Shown in pieces: positions 21,078 through 30,398 of a stretch of DNA of 64,000 nucleotides; position 1 is the first letter of the stretch, and each line of letters begins with the position of its first letter. The DNA is taken from the NCBI RefSeq assembly GCF_047730165.1, contig NZ_CP159834.1, positions 1,674,001 through 1,738,000 of the forward strand. Direction: 5' to 3'. The position numbers and the translations under genes are program-made. This DNA comes from Patiriisocius sp047730165. Its GTDB lineage: Bacteria > Bacteroidota > Bacteroidia > Flavobacteriales > Flavobacteriaceae. The notes beneath the pieces are model-generated. The model was not told where the DNA came from, did no database searches, and worked only from the letters and a program-made list of their open reading frames with translations.

Positions 21078-21146
21078 AATCTCCTTTTTTTCTAATGTGT
21101 AGATGTTAATTTTACAAAGATGAATATCCTAACTCACATTTTTAGC

Positions 21147-21154
21147 TATTTTTG
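21147..21154 (+). promoter_or_regulatory. -7 promoter box for T9SS gene at 21202
   Basis: TATTTTTG, an exact -7 match, 47 nt before the start codon; no clear -33 element. Confidence 0.4.
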
Positions 21155-21201
21155 AATGCTTTTTATTATAATAGCTACTTATTAATTAATTCCCCTTTAC
21201 T

Positions 21202-23682
21202 ATGAGATTGTTATTTGCACTTTGTACCATACTGCTTTCTGCTTCTTCACTCTATTCACAAAAGTATTTAACCATGATAGAAACAGAAACTTTTACGGTT
21301 CAGGAAATCATTGATAACGCAGAGGCCTATTTTTCAGATAAAGGAAAAGGAAAAGGCACGGGTTATAAGCAATTTAAAAGATGGGAATACAATGCAGAAC
21401 GGTTAATGAACGAGAATGGTTACTTGAGAACTTCAGAAGAAAACCTAGCTGAATTACAGCGTCAGGATGCCTATTTAAACGAGACGGCTTCTAGTAGAAA
21501 TGCTGTAAATGATAACTGGCAGGAGTTAGGTCCTACATCCATAAATCCCCATACTTCGTGGAGTCCAGGCTTGGGACGTATTACTTCCATCTCTGTGGAT
21601 AAAGACGATAGTGATCACATCATAGTGGGGGCAAATACTGGAGGTGTTTGGAAAACTACAGATGGTGGCCAGAACTGGATTCCATTAACCGATTACTTTA
21701 GTAACTTGTATGTGTATTCTGTGGTAATTGATCCTATGGACAATGACACCTATTATTTTGGATCTTCTTACGGGAGGCTCTATAAGTCTACAGATGCAGG
21801 AGCGACGTGGCAATTATTTGCGACCATATCAGATTCTGTGATAAATAAATTGCTATTACACCCATCAGATCCTACTATAATGTATTTGTCATCAGCAAAT
21901 AGGGGCATATATAGATCTTCAAATTCAGGAACTACTTGGACAGAAATTGCTGCGGGAGATAAGGGCTATGACGTAGAGTTCAAGCCAGGTGATCCTTCTG
22001 TTGTGTATGCTTCTGGTACAGAGGTTTTCGTATCAACAGATAATGGTTTAAATTTTACAATATTTAATAGCTTAGGAAATGGTCCGAAAATGATTGCTGT
22101 TACTGCAGCAAATCCAGAGGTGCTATATATTGCTGAAGCAAGTAGTGGTAGGTTTAACGCCTTGTATAAATCTGAAAATAGCGGAGTAAGCTTTTCACAA
22201 CTCGCAAATAATTCAATAAACTACTTTGGTTATTCACTAGACGGTCTAGATACTGGGGGTCAAGCGCCCAGAGATATGGATATTGCCGTGAGTCCAGTAG
22301 ACGAAAATGAAGTGCACCTTGCAGGTGTAAACACTTGGATGTCACTTGATGGTGGTGCTACTTTTAACACGACTGCAAATTGGGTCATTAGTGTATCTGC
22401 AGATGTTGGGATAGGATACTGTCACGCAGATGTAGATATTTTGCTATTTGAAGATGATGTGCTTTACGTTGGGTCAGATGGTGGTATTTTTAAAGCAGAA
22501 GACAGTCAAAACATCACGGCAAATTACTACACAGATCTGTCAACGGGAATAGGAATAAAGCAATTATACAAAGTAGGTGTAGCGCAAGGAGAAGAGTTGA
22601 GAATTTCAATAGGTTCACAAGACAATGGGACATCTGTTTATAGAGAAGATACAGATTGGCAATGCTGGATTGGTGCAGATGGGATGGAAACTTTTATAAT
22701 GGATGAGGACAATAACTTAATATTCGGTACCACACAGTATGGTAACCTTTATAAATCTACTAACGGTGCGACTACCCTAGAGGGTATGAATGAACCTGGA
22801 CCAGGAGAAGGAAACTGGGTGACCCCGTTTGAACAAGGAAATGAAAATGGTGTCATTTATGTAGGCTATGATCAAGTGTATAAATCTATTAATTACGGTA
22901 ATTCCTGGGGGGCAATTTCTCAGAATTTAGGGGGTAATTTGAATAACTTGAAAATTGCACCGAGCAATAGTGATGTAATGTACGCCACACGTGGGTACAG
23001 ATTATATAAAACAATAGACGGAGGTGCTACTTCTTGGGTGCAAATGGCTGCACCGGGAGGTACGATTACTAGTGTTGCGATTCACCCTACAGATGCAAAT
23101 AAAATTGCAGCAACGACCACATCTGGCTCAAAGGCTTATATGTCCTTAGATGGCGGTGAATCCTGGATAAACTACAGAAAAAACCTACCAAACTTTAGTG
23201 CACTTTGCTTGGTATGGGATCACAACGGCCGCGATGGTATTTACTTAGGGATGGATTATGGTATTTATTACATTGATAATGATCTTGAAGATTGGATTCC
23301 TTTTAACACAAATCTTCCTAATGTGATTGTAAATGAATTAGAAATCAACAAAGCTACGCGCACTTTGTACGCCGGTACCTATGGTCGTGGTACTTGGTTT
23401 TCGCCTATGCTAGAATCAACATTAGGAACTGCTACTTTTACTTCGGAAATTTTAAAACTATATCCTAACCCGGCAAGAGAAGAAATTACTTTGAGACTGC
23501 CAGTAGCCGCACAAATAGATATTCGAGTTTTTGATATGAAGGGATCACTATTATCATATGACAGAGATGTTCAGATTAATGGCGAGCACACCTTAAATAT
23601 TTCAGGACTAAAAACAGGGGTTTACTTTATGAGAATTGCTTCGGAAAGTGGAACGATTACAAAAAAGTTCATAAAAGAATAA
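21202..23682 (+). CDS. secreted BNR/sortilin-like propeller protein, T9SS
   Basis: An 826-residue exported protein. Signal peptide residues 1-19. From about residue 105 to 740 there are repeated 'GGVWKTTDGGQNW', 'KSTDAGATW', 'RSSNSGTTW', 'KTIDGGATSW' units (Asp-box/BNR repeats), forming one or two sialidase- or VPS10-like beta-propellers. The C-terminal 80 residues begin 'LKLYPNPAREEITLRL' and end 'TKKFIKE', a type A T9SS sorting domain. Function is not known; catalytic sialidase residues were not identified. It ends in a terminator and precedes recR. Confidence 0.9.
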   Translation: MRLLFALCTILLSASSLYSQKYLTMIETETFTVQEIIDNAEAYFSDKGKGKGTGYKQFKRWEYNAERLMNENGYLRTSEENLAELQRQDAYLNETASSRNAVNDNWQELGPTSINPHTSWSPGLGRITSISVDKDDSDHIIVGANTGGVWKTTDGGQNWIPLTDYFSNLYVYSVVIDPMDNDTYYFGSSYGRLYKSTDAGATWQLFATISDSVINKLLLHPSDPTIMYLSSANRGIYRSSNSGTTWTEIAAGDKGYDVEFKPGDPSVVYASGTEVFVSTDNGLNFTIFNSLGNGPKMIAVTAANPEVLYIAEASSGRFNALYKSENSGVSFSQLANNSINYFGYSLDGLDTGGQAPRDMDIAVSPVDENEVHLAGVNTWMSLDGGATFNTTANWVISVSADVGIGYCHADVDILLFEDDVLYVGSDGGIFKAEDSQNITANYYTDLSTGIGIKQLYKVGVAQGEELRISIGSQDNGTSVYREDTDWQCWIGADGMETFIMDEDNNLIFGTTQYGNLYKSTNGATTLEGMNEPGPGEGNWVTPFEQGNENGVIYVGYDQVYKSINYGNSWGAISQNLGGNLNNLKIAPSNSDVMYATRGYRLYKTIDGGATSWVQMAAPGGTITSVAIHPTDANKIAATTTSGSKAYMSLDGGESWINYRKNLPNFSALCLVWDHNGRDGIYLGMDYGIYYIDNDLEDWIPFNTNLPNVIVNELEINKATRTLYAGTYGRGTWFSPMLESTLGTATFTSEILKLYPNPAREEITLRLPVAAQIDIRVFDMKGSLLSYDRDVQINGEHTLNISGLKTGVYFMRIASESGTITKKFIKE

Positions 23683-23706
23683 TCACAATATATTTCAATG
23701 GAACGA

Positions 23707-23741
23707 TGCTTCAGGAATATAATTTCTGAAGCATTTTTTTT
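23707..23741 (+). terminator. terminator after T9SS gene
   Basis: Stem TGCTTCAG / CTGAAGCA with an 11-nt loop and eight T. Its T-run abuts a TATCTTG box just before recR, so terminator and the next promoter overlap. Confidence 0.85.
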
Positions 23742-23753
23742 ATCTTGCACGTC

Positions 23754-24374
23754 ATGGATTTTTCTTCAAAACTTTTAGAAAATGCGGTAAACGAAATGTC
23801 ACAATTGCCTGGTATAGGTAAGCGTACTGCATTACGTTTAGTTCTACATCTTCTTAAACAGCCTAAAGAGCAGGCCCTTGCACTTTCAGAAAGTATAAAA
23901 GAATTACGGGAAGAGATTATCTTCTGTTCTAATTGCCATAATATATCTGATGTCGCCCTTTGCGAAATTTGTGCAAACCCCAATAGAAAAGCAAATATTG
24001 TGTGCGTTGTAGAAGACATTCGCGATGTAATGGCAATAGAAAACACAAGCCAATATCGAGGTCACTATCACGTGCTTGGGGGAAAGATATCGCCTATGGA
24101 TGGCATAGGACCCAGTGAGCTAACCATAGAAAGCCTCATTAGAAAAGTGAGTGAAGGCGATATAGAAGAACTCATTTTTGCATTGAGCTCGACCCTAGAG
24201 GGAGATACCACCAACTTTTTTATCTATAAACAGCTAGAGCCATATTCTATTACTATTACCACTATCGCGCGTGGGATCTCTGTAGGTGATGAACTAGAAT
24301 ACGCAGATGAGGTTACGCTAGGAAGAAGTATCTTGCATAGAATCCCTTTTGAAACTTCCTTAAAAAACAACTAG
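23754..24374 (+). CDS. recR: recombination protein RecR
   Basis: RecR works with RecF/RecO to load RecA at single-strand gaps. The 206-residue protein shows an N-terminal helix-hairpin-helix ('LPGIGKRTALRLVLHL', about 18-33), a zinc finger with Cys58, Cys61, Cys70 and Cys73, and a Toprim domain starting 'IVCVVEDIRD'. I chose ATG at 23754; an in-frame TTG 9 nt upstream would lie within the promoter-like TATCTTGC. If that box is used the mRNA would be nearly leaderless. The next gene begins 4 nt after the stop. Confidence 0.95.
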   Translation: MDFSSKLLENAVNEMSQLPGIGKRTALRLVLHLLKQPKEQALALSESIKELREEIIFCSNCHNISDVALCEICANPNRKANIVCVVEDIRDVMAIENTSQYRGHYHVLGGKISPMDGIGPSELTIESLIRKVSEGDIEELIFALSSTLEGDTTNFFIYKQLEPYSITITTIARGISVGDELEYADEVTLGRSILHRIPFETSLKNN

Positions 24375-24378
24375 CCGT

Positions 24379-25509
24379 TTGAAACTTTCTGTAATTATTC
24401 TTAATTATAATGTGCGCTACTTTCTAGAGCAATGTATACTTAGTGTACAGCGATCTATTAAAAATATTGACGCAGAGATTATAGTGATAGATAATAATTC
24501 TCCAGATGATAGCTGTGAGATGATGCGACGAGTCTTTCCCGAAATCACGTGTATCGAGAATAAAGAAAATGTAGGTTTTGCTACTGCCAACAATCAAGCC
24601 GTTGCAATTGCAAAAGGAGCATATGTTTGCATCTTAAACCCAGATACCGCAGTAACAGAAACCTGTTTTAAAGAAGTGCTTGCCTATGCTGAGCAACACC
24701 CTAATATGGGAGCATTGGGCACTTTTCTTATGGATGGGACGGGAGACTATTTGCCAGAAAGTAAGAGAAACCTTCCTACACCGGGAGTCGCACTTAAAAA
24801 AATGATGGGTAAGGGTCATAAAAAGAATGGGTATTACGCGAGTCATATTTCAGAAAAAGGAGAAGGAGAAGTCGCGGTATTAGTAGGCGCTTTTATGCTA
24901 CTGAAACGGGATGTCTATAATACCGTGGGTGGCTTTGATGAAGATTACTTTATGTATGGGGAAGATATTGACTTCTCTTATAGAATAGAAAAAGCTGGGT
25001 TTAAGAACCGATACTTAGGTAGCACTGCCGCGCTGCATTATAAAGGCGAGAGTACCGTAAGAGATAAAACGTATCTCAAGCGTTTCTATGGTGCGATGCA
25101 TATTTTTTACGAAAAACAATTATCGCTTACTTCTTGGCAAAAGATACTCGTAAAAATGGGAGTGTTTGCTGCAAGAGCGGCACACCCTTTACTAGGTGCT
25201 TCGGCAAAAAGGCAAAGGACCCACATTGAACAATCTATTGTCTTTACAAATGACTTTTCATTATTGAAGAAACTTTCAGCAATATATAATGATGAGCTGT
25301 CTTCATCTGCTATTGCGGTGCTAGAAGATACCATTTTACATAATACAGAAATCATTTTTGATGCAGACTATATATCGTATCAGCGCATTTTTACTTTTAT
25401 GCAGCAGATGAGCAATAAAGGGAATCGATTTAAGATTAAACCCCCAGGTTGTAATTTTCTACTAGGGAGTGATCAAAGTGACAGTAAAGGAAGTGTTGTG
25501 AAATTTTAG
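24379..25509 (+). CDS. family 2 glycosyltransferase, TTG start
   Basis: A 376-residue GT-A transferase that adds a sugar from a nucleotide donor, probably rhamnosyl or similar in surface polysaccharide synthesis. The frame starts KLSVIILNYNVRYFLEQC, exactly the expected N-terminus, so the start is TTG at 24379; no ATG exists nearby. Motifs: 'VIDNNSPDDS', 'ENVGFATANNQA', the metal-binding 'LNPDT' and 'GGFDEDYFMYGEDIDFSYR'. A non-membrane C-terminal tail follows (about 285-376). It overlaps transcriptionally with recR (4 nt gap). Confidence 0.9.
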   Translation: MKLSVIILNYNVRYFLEQCILSVQRSIKNIDAEIIVIDNNSPDDSCEMMRRVFPEITCIENKENVGFATANNQAVAIAKGAYVCILNPDTAVTETCFKEVLAYAEQHPNMGALGTFLMDGTGDYLPESKRNLPTPGVALKKMMGKGHKKNGYYASHISEKGEGEVAVLVGAFMLLKRDVYNTVGGFDEDYFMYGEDIDFSYRIEKAGFKNRYLGSTAALHYKGESTVRDKTYLKRFYGAMHIFYEKQLSLTSWQKILVKMGVFAARAAHPLLGASAKRQRTHIEQSIVFTNDFSLLKKLSAIYNDELSSSAIAVLEDTILHNTEIIFDADYISYQRIFTFMQQMSNKGNRFKIKPPGCNFLLGSDQSDSKGSVVKF

Positions 25510-25541
25510 AAAATAGAATCTGTTAAACTATTTATTTTGAC

Positions 25542-25549
25542 TAATTTTG
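25542..25549 (+). promoter_or_regulatory. -7 promoter box for E2 gene
   Basis: TAATTTTG followed by CA; exact -7 match 34 nt before the start codon. Confidence 0.45.
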
Positions 25550-25583
25550 CATCGTTAAAACCCGATATCACCTAATAATAGCT

Positions 25584-26915
25584 ATGGCAAGATTTGAATT
25601 GAAACTACCTAAAATGGGAGAAAGCGTTGCAGAAGCAACCGTAACCAATTGGCTTAAAAGCGTTGGCGACACCATTGAAGCAGATGAGGCAGTCCTTGAG
25701 ATTGCAACAGATAAGGTAGATAGCGAAGTGCCTAGTGAAGTGGACGGAATACTTGTAGAGATTCGTTTTAATACAGATGATGTTGTTCAAGTAGGAGAAA
25801 CACTAGCGGTGATTGAGACAGAAGGAGATGCGCCAGCATCTAGCGCTCCAGAAACATCAAGTGTTGAGCCTGCTGCTCCTGCGGCTAAAGCCATTGCTGC
25901 TGTTGTAGAAACAGTGAGCGCTGCAAAAGAAGCTACACAAACATCAATTACAAATACGGAGGATCGTTTTTATTCTCCTTTAGTAAAAAATATCGCTGCT
26001 GCAGAAGGAATTTCTCAGTCGCAATTGGATAACATTGCAGGTACAGGAAAAGACGGCCGTGTTACTAAAAATGATATCCTTGCGTACGTTGAGAATGGCG
26101 GAGCGAAAGAAGCTGCGGTTGCGCAGCCAAAACAGGCAGTAGCAAGTAGTGCCGCTCCCGCAGCAAAAGTGCCAGCAGCAAAATCTGCTCCCGTTTCTGT
26201 AAATGGAGGCGATGAGGTGATAGAGATGACCCGTATGGGTAAGCTTATTGCGCATCATATGGTTGCGAGTGTACAGACAAGTGCACACGTGCAGTCATTT
26301 ATTGAAGCAGATGTTACAAACATATGGAACTGGCGTAAAAAAGTAAAAGATGGTTTTGCAAAACGTGAAGGAGAGAACCTAACGTTTACACCTATATTTA
26401 TGGAGGCCGTGGCAAAAGCCTTAAAAGATTTCCCTATGATGAATATCGCCATAGACGGTGATACCATTATAAAACGAAAAAACATTAATCTTGGTATGGC
26501 AGCTGCCTTGCCAGACGGAAACTTAATAGTGCCGGTGATCAAGAATGCAGACCAACTAAATTTAGTTGGGATGAGTAAGGCCGTAAATGATCTTGCTGGT
26601 CGTGCACGTAATGGTGCATTAAAGCCTGATGACATTCAAGGCGGAACCTATACGGTTACAAATGTTGGTACCTTTGGCAGCATTATGGGAACGCCTATCA
26701 TTAACCAGCCACAAGTTGGTATTTTAGCATTAGGTGCGATACGTAAAGTTCCTGCGGTTATAGAAACTCCAGATGGAGATTTTATTGGTATCCGTTACAA
26801 GATGTTCTTATCTCACAGTTATGATCATCGTGTTGTAAATGGTGCTTTAGGTGGGCAATTTGTGAAAGCAGTGTCGGATTATCTGGAAGGGTGGGATGTG
26901 AATCGTGAGATTTAA
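25584..26915 (+). CDS. 2-oxoacid dehydrogenase E2 (dihydrolipoamide acyltransferase)
   Basis: E2 core of a 2-oxoacid dehydrogenase complex, likely branched-chain or pyruvate type, transferring the acyl group from lipoate to CoA. The 443-residue protein has a lipoyl domain (1-77, lipoyl-Lys44 in 'ATDKVDSEV'), an Ala/Pro linker, an E3/E1-binding domain (about 131-170, 'GTGKDGRVTKNDILAYV'), a second linker and the catalytic domain (about 215-443). The active-site motif near the C-terminus reads HRVVNG (His415, Asn419), where the family norm is HxxxDG, so the Asp is replaced by Asn. E1 and E3 genes are not in the window. It has its own promoter box. Confidence 0.92.
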   Translation: MARFELKLPKMGESVAEATVTNWLKSVGDTIEADEAVLEIATDKVDSEVPSEVDGILVEIRFNTDDVVQVGETLAVIETEGDAPASSAPETSSVEPAAPAAKAIAAVVETVSAAKEATQTSITNTEDRFYSPLVKNIAAAEGISQSQLDNIAGTGKDGRVTKNDILAYVENGGAKEAAVAQPKQAVASSAAPAAKVPAAKSAPVSVNGGDEVIEMTRMGKLIAHHMVASVQTSAHVQSFIEADVTNIWNWRKKVKDGFAKREGENLTFTPIFMEAVAKALKDFPMMNIAIDGDTIIKRKNINLGMAAALPDGNLIVPVIKNADQLNLVGMSKAVNDLAGRARNGALKPDDIQGGTYTVTNVGTFGSIMGTPIINQPQVGILALGAIRKVPAVIETPDGDFIGIRYKMFLSHSYDHRVVNGALGGQFVKAVSDYLEGWDVNREI

Positions 26916-27271
26916 TTTTCTTACCATTTCGTGATGCCCTTATACAGTTGGTGCTAATTAATTGAAAATTCTTATTTATTAAGGAATACGGGCAATAGTG
27001 TTGCTTAGACCCCAGCATGCTTTTTCGCACACGTCAGAACCGCTTATAATAAAAACACCGGACAGTCTGTGCTCTTTAGGAAGCGCGTTGTGTTGGTTGT
27101 TTTCACTAAACGGGACAATTTATTTTCCTTGTATTATTTCTGAAATGATACTGCGGGTTTATTTACTCCTGCGTTGAACCCTGAGGCAAGAATGAATAAA
27201 ATGAGTAAATATTTCGGCTTCATAGATAATCAAAAAGAGTAATTGTTACCTTTGCCTCATAAACTTAAGCA
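26916..27271. other. spacer before exonuclease gene
   Basis: 356 bp with no convincing frame, RNA structure or repeat, other than the TACCTTTG promoter box at its 3' end. The E2 gene ends without a visible terminator. Confidence 0.4.
27247..27254 (+). promoter_or_regulatory. -7 promoter box for exonuclease gene
   Basis: TACCTTTG followed by C; exact -7 match, 17 nt before the start codon, giving a very short leader. Confidence 0.4.
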
Positions 27272-28045
27272 ATGCAATTACAACTTAAAAAGCCCATCTG
27301 TTTTTTTGATCTTGAAACTACAGGAATTAATATTGCCAAAGATAGAATAGTCGAAATCGCTGTTTTAAAAGTGTTTCCGAATGGTAACAAAGAGAGTTTT
27401 GTCTGGAAAGTTAATCCCACGATTCCTATTCCAGCAGTGACAAGTGCCATTCACGGGATCACAGATGAGATGGTGGCAAACGAGCCTACGTTCAAAGAGC
27501 TTGCGCCCAAGGTTTTTGCTTTAATAAAGGATTGCGATCTTGGCGGGTACAATTCTAACCGTTTTGATATCCCACTTTTAGCAGAAGAATTACTGAGAGC
27601 AGAAATAGATTACGATCTTAAAAAAGCCGCCTCAGTTGACGTGCAGACTATTTTTCACAAAAAAGAAAAGCGCACACTAGAAGCTGCATATAAGTTTTAT
27701 TGTGATGAAGAGTTATTAAACGCTCACAGTGCTGCAGCAGATACAAATGCAACTTATGAGGTGTTAAAAGCGCAATTGGATCGTTATGAAGATCTTGAAA
27801 ACGATGTTACTGCGCTAGCTACATATAGTGCGCACAATAGGTTTGCAGATTTCGCGGGGTATATAGGTGTTAATAAAGAAGGACAAGAAACTTTTGCCTT
27901 CGGAAAACATAAAGGAACTCTAGTAGAAGTAGTGCTGGAAAAAGAACCAGGCTATTTTGGGTGGCTGCTTAATGCAGACTTTCCTTTATACACTAAGAAG
28001 GTGTTAACTAGAATAAAATTAAGTAAGCTTAATAATAAACTTTAA
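27272..28045 (+). CDS. DEDDh 3'-5' exonuclease
   Basis: A 257-residue DnaQ-fold exonuclease. The acidic metal site is visible: Asp13 and Glu15 in 'FFDLETTG', Asp99 in 'NRFDIPLL', His152 and Asp157 in 'HSAAADTNAT', giving the DEDDh pattern. Residues about 205-240 (FAFGKHKGTLVEVVLEKEP) form a second small domain often fused to such nucleases in Bacteroidota. It may serve as a proofreading or repair exonuclease; the polymerase partner is not evident. It starts a plus-strand series with the FAH, Hpt and cinA genes. Confidence 0.88.
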   Translation: MQLQLKKPICFFDLETTGINIAKDRIVEIAVLKVFPNGNKESFVWKVNPTIPIPAVTSAIHGITDEMVANEPTFKELAPKVFALIKDCDLGGYNSNRFDIPLLAEELLRAEIDYDLKKAASVDVQTIFHKKEKRTLEAAYKFYCDEELLNAHSAAADTNATYEVLKAQLDRYEDLENDVTALATYSAHNRFADFAGYIGVNKEGQETFAFGKHKGTLVEVVLEKEPGYFGWLLNADFPLYTKKVLTRIKLSKLNNKL

Positions 28046-28080
28046 ATCTCCTGTTTGCCTTCAGGCAGGTCCCGAACGAT

Positions 28081-28692
28081 ATGAAAATTATATGCATTGG
28101 TAGAAATTATACAGATCACATAACAGAATTAAATAGTGAGCGACCAGAACAGCCTGTAATTTTCATGAAGCCAGATACGGCTATCTTATTAAAAAAGCAG
28201 CCGTTCTTTATTCCAGATTTTTCAGATGATGTACATCATGAAGTGGAGGTTCTGGTAAAGATTAATAAATTAGGAAAACACATAGACCGCAAGTTTGCCC
28301 ACAAGTATTACGATGAGATAGGGCTTGGTATAGATTTTACGGCCCGCGATCTTCAAACACAATTAAAGGCAAAACGATTGCCTTGGGAGAAAGCAAAGTC
28401 TTTTGACGGCTCAGCCGTTATTGGTGAATTTTTACCTAAAAGCGAATTTGAAGACCTAGATAACATCAATTTTAGACTAGAAAATTCTGGAAAAGTGGTT
28501 CAAAAGGCAAATACTTCCTTAATGCTGTGGAATATTGATGCTTTAATCGAATATGTTTCAAAATATTTTACTTTAAAGATTGGAGACATTATATTTACAG
28601 GAACGCCTAGTGGTGTTGCAAGAATACAATCTAATGATATTCTTACAGGCTTTATAGAGGACAAGAAATTATTCTCTATAAAGGTGAAATAA
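28081..28692 (+). CDS. fumarylacetoacetate hydrolase family protein
   Basis: A 203-residue enzyme of the FAH superfamily, which hydrolyses or decarboxylates/isomerises beta-diketo acids with a metal. Visible motifs: 'KIICIGRNYTDHITELN', 'HHEVEVLVKINK' (metal-binding glutamates), 'GIDFTARDLQ', 'KSFDGSAVIG', 'FTGTPSGVA'. Short single-domain form, as in YcgM/acylpyruvase-like proteins (oxaloacetate decarboxylase or acylpyruvase is possible). Preceded by a 35-nt gap with a small GC-rich inverted repeat (TGCCTTCAGGCA). Confidence 0.87.
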   Translation: MKIICIGRNYTDHITELNSERPEQPVIFMKPDTAILLKKQPFFIPDFSDDVHHEVEVLVKINKLGKHIDRKFAHKYYDEIGLGIDFTARDLQTQLKAKRLPWEKAKSFDGSAVIGEFLPKSEFEDLDNINFRLENSGKVVQKANTSLMLWNIDALIEYVSKYFTLKIGDIIFTGTPSGVARIQSNDILTGFIEDKKLFSIKVK

Positions 28693-28732
28693 TAAAACAA
28701 CCTAACAACAATCCCCACTAAACATTTAACTA

Positions 28733-29071
28733 ATGGATAAGCATTATTCCCTAGAAAGCTTAAAAGAAATAGCTGGTGGAGACACCGAGTTTATGGCTAT
28801 TGTAGCACAGGCATTTTTAGAAGAGATCCCCCCAGATCTTAAAGCTTTAACAGAAGCGGTTGCTAATGATAATAAAGAGCTAGCATATCAGTTTGCTCAT
28901 AAAATGAAACCCAATATAGAAATGTTTGGGATAAGCGCCCTTAAAGATATTGCCGTAATAGAGAGTTGGACAAGAGGTAATAAAAATAGGAGCGCTGTAG
29001 CAGAGAATATAGCGTCATTAAATACAGCACTCAATCATGTTTTTGGTGAGATAAAATTAGACTTCGCATAA
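28733..29071 (+). CDS. orphan Hpt phosphotransfer protein
   Basis: A 112-residue helical histidine phosphotransfer domain. The phosphorylatable His56 lies in 'YQFAHKMKPNIEMFG', the usual AHK(M/L)KP pattern. No histidine kinase or response regulator is encoded nearby, so it is an orphan that must work with partners elsewhere, probably in a multi-step relay. It is 3 nt upstream of cinA, so co-transcribed with it. Confidence 0.85.
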   Translation: MDKHYSLESLKEIAGGDTEFMAIVAQAFLEEIPPDLKALTEAVANDNKELAYQFAHKMKPNIEMFGISALKDIAVIESWTRGNKNRSAVAENIASLNTALNHVFGEIKLDFA

Positions 29072-29074
29072 GAT

Positions 29075-30322
29075 ATGCTTGCAGAAATTATTACCATAGG
29101 AGATGAGATCTTAATTGGACAGATAGTGGACACCAATTCTGCTTTTATCGCTAAAGAACTCAATAAGGTGGGTGTTAAGGTTTATCAGATAACCTCTGTG
29201 CAAGATGAAGCTGCCCATATTCTAGATGCGCTCGCTCAAGCAAATGAGCGAGTTGATCTGGTTCTTGTAACGGGTGGTTTAGGTCCAACTAAGGATGATA
29301 TTACAAAGGCTACATTTCTGCATTATTTTGAGGATACGCTTATAGAAAACAAGGCGGTTCTGGCGCATATCCATACTATTTTTAAAGAGTACATTAAACG
29401 AGAGCCTTTGCCTTCAAACTTGACGCAAGCTATGGTCCCGAGTAAAGCCACCGTTCTAATGAACGTTCGTGGTACGGCTCCGGGTATGTGGATGGAAAAG
29501 GATAATACTGTTTTTGTCTCGATGCCAGGTGTGCCGCAGGAGATGAAAGGTTTGTTGAAGGATGAGGTGCTGCCCCGAGTATTGGTGAAATTTGACCGGC
29601 CACACATCTACCATAAAACTTTATTGACTATTGGGCAAGGCGAAAGCCAGATTCAGGATAGAATAGAAGATTGGGAAAACGCTTTGATAGCAAATGTAAA
29701 GCTAGCATACTTGCCGTCGTTTGGTAATGTGCGTCTACGATTGTCGGCTACAGGGCGCGATAAGATTAGTGTAGAAGATGATGTGAACAAGCAAATGCTT
29801 CTTCTTGCTGAAATATTAAAGGACATCGTCATTGGTTATGAAGATGAAACAAGTTTAGTTGGGCGTATTTCAGAATTGCTTATTACCAAAGGGCAAACAT
29901 TAAGTGTAGTAGAAAGTTGCACCGGTGGTGCCATTGCGCAAATGATTACGGAAGTCGCTGGGGCGTCATCCTATTTTAAAGGAGGCCTAATTCCATACAG
30001 TACTGCTCTTAAAACCAGTGTGTTAAAAGTGGATGCGACTTTAATTAAAAAACATACGGTGGTAAGTGTTGAAGTTGCAAGCGCCATGGCAGAAAATAGC
30101 AGGAGACTATTTGATACAGATTATGCCATCGCTACAACGGGAGTTGCGGGGCCTGCATTGGGAGATACAGATAAAGAAGTAGGGACGGTATGTATTGCTA
30201 TTGCCTCTTCTAGAGCGGTGTTGGCAGAAGAATTTAGCTTCGGAAATCACCGCGAGCGTGTTATTGCCAAGGCTAAGAATAAAGCCCTAGAAATGTTGCT
30301 AAAAGAATTATCAAAAAACTGA
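29075..30322 (+). CDS. cinA: CinA: ADP-ribose pyrophosphatase / NMN deamidase family
   Basis: CinA is a bifunctional enzyme of pyridine nucleotide salvage. The 415-residue protein has the N-terminal MoCF-like domain (1-170; 'IGDEILIGQIVDTNSAFIAK', 'VTGGLGPTKDD') and the C-terminal PncC-like amidase (about 255-415; 'LSVVESCTGGAIAQMI', 'TTGVAGPAL'). Full-length for the family. A separate promoter for rpmB lies immediately downstream. In many Bacteroidota cinA precedes rpmB as here. Confidence 0.95.
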   Translation: MLAEIITIGDEILIGQIVDTNSAFIAKELNKVGVKVYQITSVQDEAAHILDALAQANERVDLVLVTGGLGPTKDDITKATFLHYFEDTLIENKAVLAHIHTIFKEYIKREPLPSNLTQAMVPSKATVLMNVRGTAPGMWMEKDNTVFVSMPGVPQEMKGLLKDEVLPRVLVKFDRPHIYHKTLLTIGQGESQIQDRIEDWENALIANVKLAYLPSFGNVRLRLSATGRDKISVEDDVNKQMLLLAEILKDIVIGYEDETSLVGRISELLITKGQTLSVVESCTGGAIAQMITEVAGASSYFKGGLIPYSTALKTSVLKVDATLIKKHTVVSVEVASAMAENSRRLFDTDYAIATTGVAGPALGDTDKEVGTVCIAIASSRAVLAEEFSFGNHRERVIAKAKNKALEMLLKELSKN

Positions 30323-30332
30323 ATTTCTTTTG

Positions 30333-30363
30333 TTGCTCAAACCAATAATATTACTTAAATTTG
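30333..30363 (+). promoter_or_regulatory. rpmB operon promoter (TTG, 20-nt spacer, TAAATTTG)
   Basis: TTG at 30333-30335, 20 nt spacer, TAAATTTG at 30356-30363, then CA. Near-consensus promoter 35 nt before rpmB, explaining strong expression of the ribosomal genes independent of cinA. Confidence 0.65.
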
Positions 30364-30398
30364 CACCCTGTTTAAAAATAACTAAAAAAATTGCAGCA

